This document shows, in pieces, positions 23,923 to 32,202 of a DNA stretch of 38,110 nt (position 1 is the stretch's first letter; the number at the start of each line of letters is the position of its first letter). Source of the stretch: a virus; the IMG/VR virus record IMGVR_UViG_3300033571_005621, positions 1 through 38,110 of that record. One strand, 5' to 3'. The notes beneath the pieces were generated by a model. It did no database searches, was not told the DNA's origin, and was given only the letters and a program-made list of their open reading frames with translations. Both the position numbers and the translations under genes were made by a program.

Positions 23923-24785
23923 ACGTCTATTCGGATCTTGGCTCAGATTACATGATATTCTGCCCATTCCACAATAATGTAAGAACCCCAGCTGCCGAAG
24001 TCAATAAAGAAACTGGAATCTTCTTTTGCTTTTCCTGTCAAAAAACAGCAAGCCTAAACGAGCTAACCATGCATACTTCTGGAAGAAGTTATTTTGAGGC
24101 AGAAAGATTTATAAAGTCAAAAGCTGCAGAGGCAAACATTGATGACCAGATTGTCAAGAAGCTCAAAAAGCAAGAAGACTATGTTCCATTTGATGAGCTA
24201 CTAATTAAAAGACTGAACATCGCAGCTATGGATAGCCAAAGGGCTATAGACTATTACACTTACAGAAAGATTGAAAAAAGATCTATTGAGAAGTTTCAGC
24301 TTGGGTACTCTGAAAAGCAGGATATGATCACTATACCAGTACACGCCCCAGATGGTCTGCCACTTGGTTTTGTAGGCAGATCTATTGAGGGGAAGACCTT
24401 TAAAAATACTCCAGGCCTACCAAAGTCAAAGACCCTGTTCAACATTCACAGGGTTAGGACTGAAGATAGAGTTTATGTCGTTGAGTCATCGTTTGATGCA
24501 ATTAGGCTGGACCAGGTTGGAATGCCAGCCGTGGCAACCCTTGGTGCGAATGTCTCAAACTTTCAAGTAGATTTGTTACAAAAATACTTCAATAACATAT
24601 TTGTTATTGCTGATAATGATGAAGCTGGCGAAAGCATGTCGAAGCGAATACAAGATAAATCGTCTTTGCCAGTTTCTATTATTAAATTAAATAAACAATA
24701 TAAAGATATTGGTGATATGCCAGATAGTGAAATAAAAAACTTAGATATTTCATTTGACAGCACAATTGCCAACATGCTAAAATAA
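23841..24785 (+). CDS. DnaG-type primase (zinc and TOPRIM domains)
   Basis: A 314-residue primase that would make RNA primers for the fork. The N-terminal zinc motif is C41-PF-H44 and C63-FS-C66. The TOPRIM core has the acidic residues E215 (VVESSFDA), D258 and D260 (FVIADNDEAGE), with the usual Gly-rich GFVGRSIEG before it. The protein is shorter than bacterial DnaG (about 580) because it lacks the C-terminal helicase-binding domain, as in many phage primases. The start ATG 23841 lies within the previous gene, giving an 82-base overlap, larger than any other here. A start at ATG 23952 would cut into the N-terminus but keep the zinc motif. Confidence 0.85.
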   Translation: MDTRNRRNTSDIYDEEQIRRVLTGSGVDVYSDLGSDYMIFCPFHNNVRTPAAEVNKETGIFFCFSCQKTASLNELTMHTSGRSYFEAERFIKSKAAEANIDDQIVKKLKKQEDYVPFDELLIKRLNIAAMDSQRAIDYYTYRKIEKRSIEKFQLGYSEKQDMITIPVHAPDGLPLGFVGRSIEGKTFKNTPGLPKSKTLFNIHRVRTEDRVYVVESSFDAIRLDQVGMPAVATLGANVSNFQVDLLQKYFNNIFVIADNDEAGESMSKRIQDKSSLPVSIIKLNKQYKDIGDMPDSEIKNLDISFDSTIANMLK

Positions 24786-24812
24786 TAACCCAAACAGATA
24801 TAGGAGATAAAT

Positions 24813-25475
24813 ATGAGCGTAGTAAAGGGACTTAAGAATATCAATGCCCTGCTCGACAAGCCGAAATGTGATGAGAATACACCAAAGGTTCGCTGGCTAA
24901 AGCTAGCAGACGGTCAGTCTGTTAAGATTCGGTTTATCGAAGAACTAGACGAAGAGTCTGCAAACTATTCACAAGATAGAGGACTAGCTCTTGTTGTTAA
25001 AGAGCACACCAATCCAAAGGACTACCGTCGTCGTGCTGTAGACACCATGGACACCGAAGGCCGTGACTGGGCTGAAGAGATGCACCGCAAGGACATGAAG
25101 GCTGGATGGCGTGGCCGTCTAAGATTCTACTGCAACGTACTAGTAGATGAGGGCGATGCTAACGTAGAGCCTTATGTAGCTATTTGGTCGATGGGTGTAA
25201 GCAAGCAGTCATCTTTCAACACAATTCGTGAGTATGCTTTGGAAACTGGAAGCATCTCAAATCTAACATGGAAGCTAAAGAGAAACGGTCAGGGCACCGA
25301 GACGAGCTATACACTTATTCCTTCTGTTCCTGACAAGGAGCCTTATGACTGGAGTAACGTTAAGCCGTTCCCGCTTGAGTCAGCTCTAAACAAGATTCCA
25401 TATGCAGAACAGGAAGCGTTCTACCTGGGCTTTGACAGCCCGTCTGTTACTTCTTCTACCAACGTTGACTGGTAA
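24813..25475 (+). CDS. gp32-like single-stranded DNA-binding protein (candidate)
   Basis: A 220-residue protein with AGGAGA 7 bases before the ATG. It contains VRWLKLADGQSVKIRFIEEL, DYRRRAVDTMDTEGRDW, WRGRLRFYCNVLVDEGDANV and YTLIPSVPDKEP, an OB-fold-like order of basic and aromatic strands that resembles phage T4 gp32-type SSBs of actinophages. No zinc motif is present. 10 of 13 arginine codons are CGN, which predicts an abundant protein, as expected for an SSB. It ends NVDW. It is followed 8 bases later by the DNA polymerase. A role coating unwound DNA is the best inference. Confidence 0.65.
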   Translation: MSVVKGLKNINALLDKPKCDENTPKVRWLKLADGQSVKIRFIEELDEESANYSQDRGLALVVKEHTNPKDYRRRAVDTMDTEGRDWAEEMHRKDMKAGWRGRLRFYCNVLVDEGDANVEPYVAIWSMGVSKQSSFNTIREYALETGSISNLTWKLKRNGQGTETSYTLIPSVPDKEPYDWSNVKPFPLESALNKIPYAEQEAFYLGFDSPSVTSSTNVDW

Positions 25476-25483
25476 GAAGTAGT

Positions 25484-28400
25484 ATGTCTTATATTGGATT
25501 GCATGTTCACACGCACTACAGCCTTTTTGATGGCATCGCAACGCCTCAAGAGTATGTAGATCGTGCGCACGAGCTTGGTATGTCATCGATAGCGATTACC
25601 GATCACGGCTCGCTATCGGGACACCGAGAACTTTATCGTGCTGCAAAAGAAAAGGGCATCAAGCCAATATTGGGGATTGAAGGCTACATCACAGAAAACA
25701 GATTTGACACTAGAGACAACGATTCAAGAACTGGACCGCTAGATCTAGTCTATAATCACATAATCATTCTGGCCAAGAACCAGATTGGACTAGAAAACCT
25801 TAACAAGCTAAACGAAATAGCCTGGACTGAAGGGTTTTTTAAAAAGCCAAGAATTGATTACAAGGTGCTAGAAAAGTACTCAGAGGGACTAATAGTCCTT
25901 TCTGGGTGCCTTTCTGGCGCACTGGCTAAAGCCGTAGAGTCTGATGAATATGCCGAAGCTAAAAGACTGGTTGAGTGGCACCAGAACGTTTTCGGTGATG
26001 ACTTTTATATTGAGGTTATGCCACACAACTCACCAAAGATAAATCAGGAACTTTTGGGATTTGCAGACAAGTATGGAATTAAGGCTGTTGTTACCCCAGA
26101 CTGCCATCACTCACACACAGATCAAAAAGACATTCAAGAACTTAAGTTAATTCTGAACACTTACTCAAACAAAGTACAGAAAGATTCAACTTACGAAAAG
26201 TCTAAAAAAATAGACAGCCTTATGGATCGACTGGACTACCTCTACGGTGCTGACAGACAGATGTCTTTTAATAAATTTGATATTCACCTATTGTCTGACG
26301 AAGAGATTAGGTCTGCTATGAAAAAGCAGGGTATTGATAGAGAAGACATTTACCTGAACACTATTGAGATTGCAAACAAAGTAGAAGACTATAAGATTAA
26401 AGATGGCCTTAATCTTCTACCAGTTCAGTATCAAAATCCAGACGAAGAGCTAGAAAAGATAGCACTAGAAGGACTTAAGGCTAGAGGAGTTGATTCGGAA
26501 GAATACCTAGCCAGACTGGAAGAAGAGCTTACCGTAATCAAACAGAAAAACTTTGCACCGTACTTTCTTGTGGTAAGAAATATGATTAGCTGGGCAAAAA
26601 AAGAGGGAATCCTTGTAGGACCTGGAAGAGGATCTTCAGCTGGTTCTCTTCTTTGCTATGCTTTGCAGATTACGGACATAGATCCAATCAAGCATGGATT
26701 GCTGTTCTTTAGATTTATTAATCCAGAAAGAAATGACTTTCCTGATATCGATACGGATATTCAGGATACTAGACGAGAAGAAGTAAAAGAGTATCTTGTT
26801 AAGCAGTATAGGCACGTTGCATCTATTGCAACATTCTTGCAGTTTAAAGACAAGGGCGTTGTAAGAGATATTGCTAGAGTTTTGCACATCCCACTTGCTG
26901 ACGTAAACAAAGTCTTGAAAGTGGTAGATACCTGGGACGACTATTGCACCTCAAAGCAATCGGCATGGTTTAGAGAAAAGTATCCAGAAATTGAGAAGTA
27001 TGGAGAAAAACTACGTGGTCGCATTAGAGGAACAGGAATTCACGCAGCTGGCGTCGTTACAAGTAAGACACCGATATTCCGACACGCTCCAATGGAAACA
27101 AGAACCTCGCCTGGAAGCAAGGAAAGAATTCCAGTTGTGGCAGTTGACATGGAAGAGGCAGAAAGAATTGGGCTTATTAAGATTGATGCCCTAGGACTAA
27201 AGACTCTCAGCGTTCTACACGACATTCTTGAAACAATCAAAGAGAGACACTCGAAGGATATTGATCTTTTGTCAATTAATATGGAGGACCCAAAGGTTTA
27301 CGAGATGCTCTCTTCTGGCCATACTCGTGGAGTCTTTCAGTGTGAAGCTACGCCATACACAAACCTGCTAGTTAAAATGGGTGTAAAGAGTTTTGCTGAG
27401 TTAGCAGCTTCCAACGCCTTGGTTCGTCCAGGTGCGATGAATACAATCGGTAAGGACTATATTCTAAGAAAGCATGGTAAGCAAAAGCTAGATTATAAGC
27501 ACACAAAGATGAAAGAATTCACTGCCGACACCTATGGCTGTGTGCTTTATCAAGAGCAGGTTATGCAAGCCTGTGTTGAGCTTGGCGGAATGACCATGGC
27601 AGAGGCTGACAAGGTTCGTAAAATCATTGGTAAAAAGAAGGATGCAAAAGAGTTTGATATTTTCAAGGACAAGTTCGTAGCTGGCGCATCTAGATATCTT
27701 AGCCCAAACATCGCCTTAGATCTTTGGCACGACTTTGAGGCTCACGCAGGGTACTCATTTAACAAGTCACACGCTGTAGCATACTCAACTTTGTCATATT
27801 GGACTGCCTGGTTGAAGTATTACTATCCACTAGAGTTTATGTATTCTCTTCTTAAGAATGAAAAAGACAAGGATGCCAGAACTGATTACTTGATTGAGGC
27901 AAAGAGAATGGGAATTCCTATTAGGCTACCTCACGTTAATGACTCTGACTCTGACTTTAAAATTGAGGGCAAGGGAATCAGGTTCGGATTAACCAGTATT
28001 AAGTTTATTTCTGATAATGCTGCAAAGGTAATTCTTAAAAACAGAACGTTCTCTTCTTTTGAGCACTTAAAGCAAGTGTTCTCTCAAAAAGGCAATGGGG
28101 TTACTAGTCGCCAGCTTGAAGCTCTAAGGCTGGTTGGCGCTGCAACATTTCCTGATAATCCAAGAAACGATGATGAGATCAGGGCAAATCTTTACGACTA
28201 TTTAAACCTACCAGAGTTTAACATTACTGTTCCAGCCCACTACTATGCCTTTATATCAGAGGCAGAGGACTACGAAGAAAAGGGTGCTTTTATTTTGATG
28301 GGAATGGTAAAAAACATTAAGCGTGGTAAGGGCTGGTCCAGGGTAGAAATCTTAGATAAGACTGGCCTTGTTGGTGTTTTTGATGTTGAACAAACTTCTA

Positions 28401-28765
28401 TTGAGGCTGGAAAGACCTACATCCTACTAGCTAGCGATAATCGTGTAATGTCAGCAATCCCAATTGAAAATGCAAAGGATACAGAAAATCCTTTGATTAA
28501 ATTTTTAAACTACAAAACTTTGCCGTACTCCGATTCTGAAATGTACGTTGTTGCGTTTAAGCCTAGAGAAACTAAGGCTGGCAAAAAGATGGCCTATCTA
28601 ACTTTGGCCGATAGCTCAAGAGCTCTACACTCTGTTGTAGTCTTCCCAACTGCCTTTCCAAAAGCATACATGAAGATCAAAGAGGGTAACTATTACAAAT
28701 TTTCACTTGAAAAAACTAAAGATGGAACACTTATGATGGAGGATATAATTGACAACAATAGATGA
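25484..28765 (+). CDS. DNA polymerase III alpha subunit (DnaE-type)
   Basis: A 1093-residue replicative polymerase. The N-terminal PHP domain keeps its metal-binding pattern (HVHTHYSLFDG, ITDHGSL, GIEGYI, LVYNHIII, SGC, DCHHSH), so it could be an active proofreading site as in some bacterial DnaE. The palm carries FPDIDTDI (D421, D423), GPGRGSSAGSLLCYALQITD upstream, and a third Asp D568 in KIDALGLKTL. Fingers and thumb hallmarks (AGYSFNKSHAVAYSTL and WTAWLKYYYPLEFM) follow. A C-terminal OB-like part ends at residue 1093. A separate DEDDy exonuclease lies downstream. Its end overlaps the RecA-like gene by 17 bases. Confidence 0.93.
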   Translation: MSYIGLHVHTHYSLFDGIATPQEYVDRAHELGMSSIAITDHGSLSGHRELYRAAKEKGIKPILGIEGYITENRFDTRDNDSRTGPLDLVYNHIIILAKNQIGLENLNKLNEIAWTEGFFKKPRIDYKVLEKYSEGLIVLSGCLSGALAKAVESDEYAEAKRLVEWHQNVFGDDFYIEVMPHNSPKINQELLGFADKYGIKAVVTPDCHHSHTDQKDIQELKLILNTYSNKVQKDSTYEKSKKIDSLMDRLDYLYGADRQMSFNKFDIHLLSDEEIRSAMKKQGIDREDIYLNTIEIANKVEDYKIKDGLNLLPVQYQNPDEELEKIALEGLKARGVDSEEYLARLEEELTVIKQKNFAPYFLVVRNMISWAKKEGILVGPGRGSSAGSLLCYALQITDIDPIKHGLLFFRFINPERNDFPDIDTDIQDTRREEVKEYLVKQYRHVASIATFLQFKDKGVVRDIARVLHIPLADVNKVLKVVDTWDDYCTSKQSAWFREKYPEIEKYGEKLRGRIRGTGIHAAGVVTSKTPIFRHAPMETRTSPGSKERIPVVAVDMEEAERIGLIKIDALGLKTLSVLHDILETIKERHSKDIDLLSINMEDPKVYEMLSSGHTRGVFQCEATPYTNLLVKMGVKSFAELAASNALVRPGAMNTIGKDYILRKHGKQKLDYKHTKMKEFTADTYGCVLYQEQVMQACVELGGMTMAEADKVRKIIGKKKDAKEFDIFKDKFVAGASRYLSPNIALDLWHDFEAHAGYSFNKSHAVAYSTLSYWTAWLKYYYPLEFMYSLLKNEKDKDARTDYLIEAKRMGIPIRLPHVNDSDSDFKIEGKGIRFGLTSIKFISDNAAKVILKNRTFSSFEHLKQVFSQKGNGVTSRQLEALRLVGAATFPDNPRNDDEIRANLYDYLNLPEFNITVPAHYYAFISEAEDYEEKGAFILMGMVKNIKRGKGWSRVEILDKTGLVGVFDVEQTSIEAGKTYILLASDNRVMSAIPIENAKDTENPLIKFLNYKTLPYSDSEMYVVAFKPRETKAGKKMAYLTLADSSRALHSVVVFPTAFPKAYMKIKEGNYYKFSLEKTKDGTLMMEDIIDNNR

Positions 28766-29762
28766 GGCACTATCAATGCTTGACCCAAAGATAAGAAAAA
28801 GACTTGGGCCAGCAACAGATATTCAAATCGAAATGCAGCCAACGCCAAGCGTCGGTCTTAATAAAGCTCTAGGTGGAGGTTTCCCCTATGGTAGGCAGGT
28901 AATGCTGTGGGGTAGCAAGTCTAGTGCGAAGTCTTCTCTATGCCTTCAGACAATTGGACTAGCTCAAAAAAGCGGCAAGCTATGCGCATGGATAGATGCT
29001 GAAATGTCCTATGACGAGAAGTGGGCAGAAAGATTGGGTGTTGATACCTCTCAGCTAATATACTCTGAGGCAAGAAGTATCAATGACATGGTTGATGTCA
29101 CTGTGGCTCTCCTAGGTGCAGGAGTTGATCTAATTGTAATCGATAGCATAAGTTCATTGCTACCAGCAGTCTACTTTGAGAAAGACTCTGAAGAGCTAAA
29201 AAGTTTAGAGAATGTTAAGCAGATTGGTGCAGAAGCTCAAGACCTAAAGCATGCATGGAAGATGATAAACTGGGCAAACAATCGAGAGAAGGCTTCTCTT
29301 GTAATTGCAATTTCTCAGTCTAGGAATAACATTGGAGCAATGTATACACAGGCAGTGCCTACTGGTGGCCAGGCTTCACAGTTCTTCTCATCGACTATCG
29401 TTAAGCTTTTCTCTTCGCCATCAGACTCTCAGGCCATTAAGGGAAAGCTTCGTGTAGGAGATAAACTCATAGAGCAAAAAATTGGAAGACGTGTTCGCTG
29501 GGAAGTACAGTATGCAAAAACTTCTGCTCCAGGAGACAGCGGTGAGTACGATTTTTATTTCAAGGGAGACCTGACTGGAATTGATTCTGTGGCAGATCTT
29601 GTAGACACAGCAGAGCTAAACGGACTTGTTGAAAGAGGTGGAGCCTGGTACAAGCTTCCAGATGACACTAAAGTTCAAGGTCGTGATGCCTTTATTGAGT
29701 ATGTTAAAGAAAATAAAAAATACCAAGACAGCTTAGTGGAAAAACTAAATGGGAAAATATAA
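28749..29762 (+). CDS. RecA/UvsX-type recombinase
   Basis: A 337-residue strand-exchange ATPase. The N-terminal helix precedes a core with a Walker A GSKSSAKS (55-62, K61), a WIDAEMSYDE segment (E85), Walker B LIVIDS (D132) and the L2 loop QAVPTGGQASQFFSST. The Gly normally before Lys in Walker A is Ala (A60), a change also tolerated in T4 UvsX (Phe). It starts at TTG 28749, 6 bases after a GGAGG ribosome site in the polymerase end; its start overlaps that gene. It would drive recombination-dependent replication and repair, with the nucleases downstream. Confidence 0.88.
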   Translation: MTTIDEALSMLDPKIRKRLGPATDIQIEMQPTPSVGLNKALGGGFPYGRQVMLWGSKSSAKSSLCLQTIGLAQKSGKLCAWIDAEMSYDEKWAERLGVDTSQLIYSEARSINDMVDVTVALLGAGVDLIVIDSISSLLPAVYFEKDSEELKSLENVKQIGAEAQDLKHAWKMINWANNREKASLVIAISQSRNNIGAMYTQAVPTGGQASQFFSSTIVKLFSSPSDSQAIKGKLRVGDKLIEQKIGRRVRWEVQYAKTSAPGDSGEYDFYFKGDLTGIDSVADLVDTAELNGLVERGGAWYKLPDDTKVQGRDAFIEYVKENKKYQDSLVEKLNGKI

Positions 29763-29928
29763 CGTTTACGGCGGCGTCTTTAAGTGTCAGGTTTGTCATG
29801 CGACGGTTAGTAGCCTGAGACACTATGTGGAGGACAAGGAATTGACATGGATGTGTTCAGAAAAACATGTAAGTCGTGTTAATTTAGACATGAAGAAAAA
29901 TAGAAAAAAGAAAAAGAACAATGAGTGA
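29749..29928 (+). CDS. 59-residue zinc-ribbon protein
   Basis: A short gene that lies in what would otherwise be a gap. ATG 29749 lies within the 3' end of the recA-like gene, and the stop TGA (29926-29928) overlaps the next start. It has C13-x2-C16, C36 and H40 (FKCQVCHATVSSLRHYVEDK and WMCSEKHVSRV), followed by a very basic tail with KKNRKKKKNN. This fits a small nucleic-acid-binding zinc knuckle. There is no strong ribosome site (translational coupling to RecA is possible). Function unknown. Confidence 0.65.
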   Translation: MGKYNVYGGVFKCQVCHATVSSLRHYVEDKELTWMCSEKHVSRVNLDMKKNRKKKKNNE

Positions 29929-30202
29929 AAGATCTGAATCTAAAAGAATCGGTGCGACTAAGCATAAGAACTCTGGAAGAAATACTAAAAAGGGCGACGC
30001 TACCTGGAAAAGGTTTACTGTCGACTTTAAAGAGTATCCGAAAAGCTTTAGTGTTAATCAGTCAAACTGGGCAAAGGCAACCACAGATGCGCTTAAGAAT
30101 GGAAACGATCCAGCAATTTTTGTAGTACTTGGAGAAAATAATAAAAAAACAAGGCTGGCAGTAATAGAACTATCAGTCTTAGAAGAGCTATTAGGAGAAT
30201 AA
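29921..30202 (+). CDS. Small PD-(D/E)XK-type nuclease, resolvase-like
   Basis: A 93-residue protein. Residues 9-40 contain RIGATKHKNSGRNTKKGDAT and FTVDFKEY, with D26 and D35-x-K37 as the likely catalytic triad of the PD-(D/E)XK fold, followed by KSFSVNQSNWAKATTDAL, a helix with WAK. The GD-x8-D-x-K spacing and a following strand resemble compact Holliday-junction resolvases of phages. It starts in the previous stop region (ATGAGTGA). It might resolve branched DNA with the RuvC-like protein encoded further on. Confidence 0.6.
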   Translation: MSERSESKRIGATKHKNSGRNTKKGDATWKRFTVDFKEYPKSFSVNQSNWAKATTDALKNGNDPAIFVVLGENNKKTRLAVIELSVLEELLGE

Positions 30203-30206
30203 AAAA

Positions 30207-30815
30207 ATGAAAACGCTATTTCTAGATATTGAGACAACGCCACTGCAAGTCTATACTTGGGGTTTGTTCGATCAAAACATTAGCATCGACCAAATAATCA
30301 AGAGCACAGAGATGCTTTGCTTTGGAGCTCGATGGCTTGGAGAGAAAAAAGTTATGTTTAGGTCTGTGCACCATGACGGAAAGACTGCCATGCTAGAGGA
30401 TCTTCACAAGCTTATGGACGAGGCCGATGTCCTTGTTGGCTGGAACTCAGCAGGGTTTGACCACAAGCACATTAATCGTGAGTTCTTGGAAAACGGAATG
30501 GCTCCGCCTTCTACCGTAAAGGACCTAGACCTTATGACAGTGACCAAGGCAAACTTTCTGTTCCCTTCTAACAAGCTAGACTATGTTGCTCAGAAGTTAG
30601 AGGTTGGGGCAAAGGTAAAGCATTCTGGATTTAGCCTGTGGTTAAGATGCATGGATGGCGACAAGAAGGCCTGGAAAGAGATGAAAGAGTATCAAATTCA
30701 AGATGTAAACTTGCTAGTAGATCTGTATGACATTTTGCTACCGTGGCTAGTTCCAAACGGCAGGGTAACTAGCAAGGAAAAGCAGGCTATTCAAGAAGCC
30801 GACGGCGTGGTATAA
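30207..30815 (+). CDS. DEDDy-type 3'-5' exonuclease (DnaQ-like fold)
   Basis: A 202-residue RNase-H-fold exonuclease. Motif I is LFLDIET (D7, E9), motif II includes GWNSAGFDHKHIN (D85), motif III EYQIQDVNLL has Y162 and D166, the Tyr form of the DEDD group. Such enzymes proofread for a DNA polymerase or trim DNA ends. The DnaE protein here has its own intact PHP domain, so two exonucleolytic sites could coexist. It has AGGAGA 9 bases upstream of ATG 30207. Its stop TAA lies inside the -10 box of the next gene's promoter. Confidence 0.75.
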   Translation: MKTLFLDIETTPLQVYTWGLFDQNISIDQIIKSTEMLCFGARWLGEKKVMFRSVHHDGKTAMLEDLHKLMDEADVLVGWNSAGFDHKHINREFLENGMAPPSTVKDLDLMTVTKANFLFPSNKLDYVAQKLEVGAKVKHSGFSLWLRCMDGDKKAWKEMKEYQIQDVNLLVDLYDILLPWLVPNGRVTSKEKQAIQEADGVV

Positions 30816-30816
30816 T
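30808..30816 (+). promoter_or_regulatory. Extended -10 promoter giving a leaderless transcript (TGGTATAAT)
   Basis: TGG-TATAAT overlaps the stop codon of the exonuclease gene: TAA 30813-30815 is part of the box. Exactly 6 bases (ATTTTT) separate TATAAT from ATG 30823, the same spacing as at 4064 and 23584. No Shine-Dalgarno site is present. Confidence 0.7.
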
Positions 30817-30822
30817 ATTTTT

Positions 30823-31137
30823 ATGGAACAAGCTATAAAAGAAAAAACTACAATTGAGATGGTAAACGGTCTTTCTGAGATTGCAGATTTTATGAATGAC
30901 GAGGACCTAACTCAGGCCCTGGTAACTATCGCAAAGCTAATTATTAAACCAGACATTCCTATGAATGTTGCAACTATAGAAATCGTAAGGTTGCAAGCAA
31001 TTGCTGCCAAGATGGCTTTTAAAGCAACATGGATGGTTAATGTCGAAAAGGGAAACAGGGAGAAGAAAAACATTTACTTTACTGCACATGACGCAATCAC
31101 CGATTTAGTCTCTGCACTAAAGTATATTGTTAAGTAA
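30823..31137 (+). CDS. Leaderless small helical protein, unknown
   Basis: A 104-residue mostly helical protein with MVNGLSEIADFMNDEDLTQA, PDIPMNVATIEIVRLQAIAA and a C-terminal helix (HDAITDLVSALKYIV). It is a short protein upstream of a Cas4-like nuclease gene, and similar helical proteins pair with such genes in related phages in my memory, but no function is known to me. The promoter and 6-base spacing indicate leaderless translation. No metal-binding or catalytic residues are visible. Confidence 0.6.
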   Translation: MEQAIKEKTTIEMVNGLSEIADFMNDEDLTQALVTIAKLIIKPDIPMNVATIEIVRLQAIAAKMAFKATWMVNVEKGNREKKNIYFTAHDAITDLVSALKYIVK

Positions 31138-31142
31138 TTATT

Positions 31143-31943
31143 ATGGCAAAGAATCTATTGCAGCAGGTCATGCTTAAAACAGAAGACAAGCTAAAGAAAT
31201 CATTTCTAGACTCCCAGGACCTTATCGATAAGATAAACAGCGGGTATGTCGTTAAGCGTGAGTCTAAGTTTCAAAAAAAGAACTCCTTTGCACCTAGCAC
31301 TATTGCATACTCTCATGGAGAATGTCCTAGATACTGGTACCTAGCATTTGAGGGAGCTGTGTTTGAAGATAACACAGATCCTTATGGCGGTGCCAATATG
31401 ACTTCTGGAACAAAGTCTCATGAAAGAATTCAGCAGGCGATGGAAGACGCTGGCATCCTAAAAGATTCTGAATTTAAAGTAACCTATAATGACCCACCGA
31501 TTTTTGGATTTGGTGACGTTATTCTAGATTGGGCTGGAGAAGACCTACTAGGCGAAATTAAAACTATGCCGAACGAGGGCTTTGAGTACAGAAAGGCATC
31601 TGGCAAACCAAAGGTTGGCCACTTGGTGCAGCTTCTGATTTATATGAAGATTCTAAATAAGACAAAAGCTGTCTTGATTTATGAAAACAAAAACAATCAC
31701 GAATTGCTAATCATCCCAGTGGAGATTAGTGATTACTTTATCAGGTGGGTAAACCAGGCATTTGATTGGATGAGAGAAGTTCGAAAGGCATGGGAGAGCA
31801 AAACCCTGCCTACGAAGAACTATAGATCTAACTCAAAAATTTGCAAAACCTGTCCATTACGGGCAACTTGCGATTCGGCTGGCGAAGGACTTATAAAAAT
31901 TAAGTCCTTGGAGCCGATAGATGAAGCACTGTCAATGGTGTGA
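31143..31943 (+). CDS. Cas4-like PD-(D/E)XK exonuclease with Fe-S cluster
   Basis: A 266-residue RecB-family nuclease of the kind that resects or trims DNA ends. It has C61 (GECPRYWY) and a C-terminal cluster C234-C237-C243 (ICKTCPLRATC) that could bind a 4Fe-4S cluster. The catalytic residues are H93 (TKSHERI), D125 (FGDVILD), E138-x-K140 (GEIKTM) and Q163 (HLVQLLIY). This matches the Cas4/AddB layout. No CRISPR array or other Cas gene is near, so it is a phage recombination nuclease and not adaptation machinery. The start follows the upstream stop by 5 bases; no strong ribosome site is seen. The C-terminus overlaps the next gene by 23 bases. Confidence 0.82.
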   Translation: MAKNLLQQVMLKTEDKLKKSFLDSQDLIDKINSGYVVKRESKFQKKNSFAPSTIAYSHGECPRYWYLAFEGAVFEDNTDPYGGANMTSGTKSHERIQQAMEDAGILKDSEFKVTYNDPPIFGFGDVILDWAGEDLLGEIKTMPNEGFEYRKASGKPKVGHLVQLLIYMKILNKTKAVLIYENKNNHELLIIPVEISDYFIRWVNQAFDWMREVRKAWESKTLPTKNYRSNSKICKTCPLRATCDSAGEGLIKIKSLEPIDEALSMV

Positions 31944-32202
31944 TACCGCCTTTACTGCAGCAGTATCTTATCAGATTTATTGTGGCCCAGAGTGTAGAGA
32001 GCAAGCTACAAAAGAAAAGATTGCTGAGCGATATGCTTTATTGCGTATTAAAAAAAGAAGAAACAAAGACAGGCGTTGTCGTCAATGTACCAACAAGTTA
32101 TCGTCTTACAACGAAGGGCCTCTATGCTCGTCTTGTGTGATTAACTTTAAGGATGTCAACGAAGCCCTCAAGGCTTTGAAGGATCTGTCTGATGAATCTT
32201 AA
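31921..32202 (+). CDS. Two-zinc-ribbon small protein
   Basis: A 93-residue protein with two Cys4 clusters: C4-x2-C7 with C21-x3-C25, and C53-x2-C56 with C69-x2-C72. A basic helix (EKIAERYALLRIKKRRNKDR) links the two clusters. That is the layout of a small nucleic-acid-binding or adaptor protein, possibly joined to the Cas4-like or RuvC-like nucleases that flank it. GGAG lies 8 bases before the ATG. It overlaps both neighbours. Function unknown. Confidence 0.65.
   Translation: MKHCQWCDTAFTAAVSYQIYCGPECREQATKEKIAERYALLRIKKRRNKDRRCRQCTNKLSSYNEGPLCSSCVINFKDVNEALKALKDLSDES

Noticed and set aside
28744-28749. TATAAT overlapping the TTG start of the RecA-like gene
   Set aside because: It overlaps the start codon, so it cannot drive that gene; the GGAGG site before the TTG explains translation instead.
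31143-31943. Cas4-like gene as a sign of CRISPR adaptation
   Set aside because: No repeat-spacer array or other Cas gene is seen; phage Cas4-like nucleases are usually recombination enzymes.
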